Assembly (NCBI RefSeq): GCF_001661265.1
Contig: NW_017567009.1
Span: 243,239-307,238 of the forward strand
Source of the DNA: Saitoella complicata NRRL Y-17804
Taxonomy: Eukaryota; Ascomycota; Saitoellomycetes; Saitoellales; Saitoellaceae
Length of the DNA stretch: 64,000 nucleotides
Direction of reading: 5' to 3'
Below are positions 63,774-64,000 of this stretch, one piece after another; positions within the stretch are counted from its first letter, which is position 1; each line of letters starts with the position of its first letter. The notes under the pieces were generated by a model. The model ran no database searches. It was not told where the DNA came from and was given only the letters and a program-made list of their open reading frames with translations. The position numbers and the translations under genes are program-made.

Positions 63774-64000
63774 GTTCGAGGGTGCTCGGAGCGCCAGCGT
63801 TTAGGCGTGGGAATATCGCTGTTGCGGGTTACTTTCTTGCTTCAACGCGCCTCTATTATATATCGTTGAACCCTTGGGAGCAAATGTCCGTTCTGTACTT
63901 GGGCATGCTCATCGCGGAAATGAAGTGCCGTTAAGGCCCTGGTTTCGATACGCATTTACAATTGCAAACATCAGCTGGCGTGACCAATCTCCCTCAAATC
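63774..64000. other. Window edge, no gene seen
   Basis: 227 bases of upstream flank. TATTATATATCG near 63853 could be a TATA element for minus-strand transcription. Any further gene lies outside. Confidence 0.4.

Overview
The window is the left end of a fungal chromosome. It opens with exactly 20 copies of the CCTAAC telomere hexamer and then runs into densely packed, mostly single-copy genes on both strands. Introns are short (48-84 nt) and nearly all GT-AG with CTAAC/CTGAC-like branch sites. An EIS1-type eisosome protein, a Zn2Cys6 regulator, TIM9, LSM6, ECM29, RPF1, AP-3 delta and an RGD2-type F-BAR/DEP/RhoGAP point to an ascomycete. Short introns and some plain gene forms (for example a MoeA-only molybdopterin enzyme where I expected a fusion) would fit an early-diverging ascomycete, but I cannot settle the lineage from one window.

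Layout. 1-507: telomere capping the broken 3' half of a hemerythrin (HHE) gene, with no subtelomeric repeat zone. 1.8-12.3 kb: Zn2Cys6 transcription factor, myo-inositol transporter, cytochrome c peroxidase, EIS1. 12.4-13.6 kb: a short, internally deleted Mutator-like (MULE) transposon with terminal inverted repeats and 8-bp target duplications, 125 bp upstream of the EIS1 start. 14.4-19.5 kb: DUF3237 protein, a two-SANT/Myb protein beside its eroded tandem duplicate, RAMP4/YSY6, lumazine synthase, and a type II membrane glycosyltransferase-like protein. About 20-25 kb: a nearly full-length, mutated APE-type LINE whose 3' end is a 10-bp tandem repeat rather than poly(A), 76 bp upstream of the RGD2-like start. 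25-33 kb: RGD2-like RhoGAP, a short-chain dehydrogenase and two orphan genes. 33.5-39.4 kb: ECM29. 40-49 kb: Hsp70-like pseudogene, tiny coiled-coil gene, aldo-keto reductase, MoeA-type enzyme, serine/threonine dehydratase, metaxin/SAM37, G-patch protein GNO1/PXR1. 49-64 kb: synaptojanin, LSM6, TIM9, a GCK-family kinase, a small signal-peptide/two-membrane-segment orphan, RPF1, a LamB/YcsF protein and AP-3 delta.

These are mainly housekeeping genes for membranes and trafficking (EIS1, synaptojanin, RGD2-like, AP-3, RAMP4), mitochondria (CCP1, TIM9, SAM37-like), RNA and ribosomes (LSM6, RPF1, GNO1), proteasome assembly (ECM29) and cofactors (riboflavin, molybdopterin). I see no biosynthetic cluster, CRISPR, tRNA or rRNA. 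I found no convincing new multi-gene system. The points most worth a second look are the telomere-truncated gene, the two transposons placed just upstream of cell-cortex genes, the LINE architecture, two genes whose start codon is an exon by itself, and several orphan or decayed genes. Exon borders were worked out by hand from splice signals, reading frame and remembered family sequences; no database search was possible.
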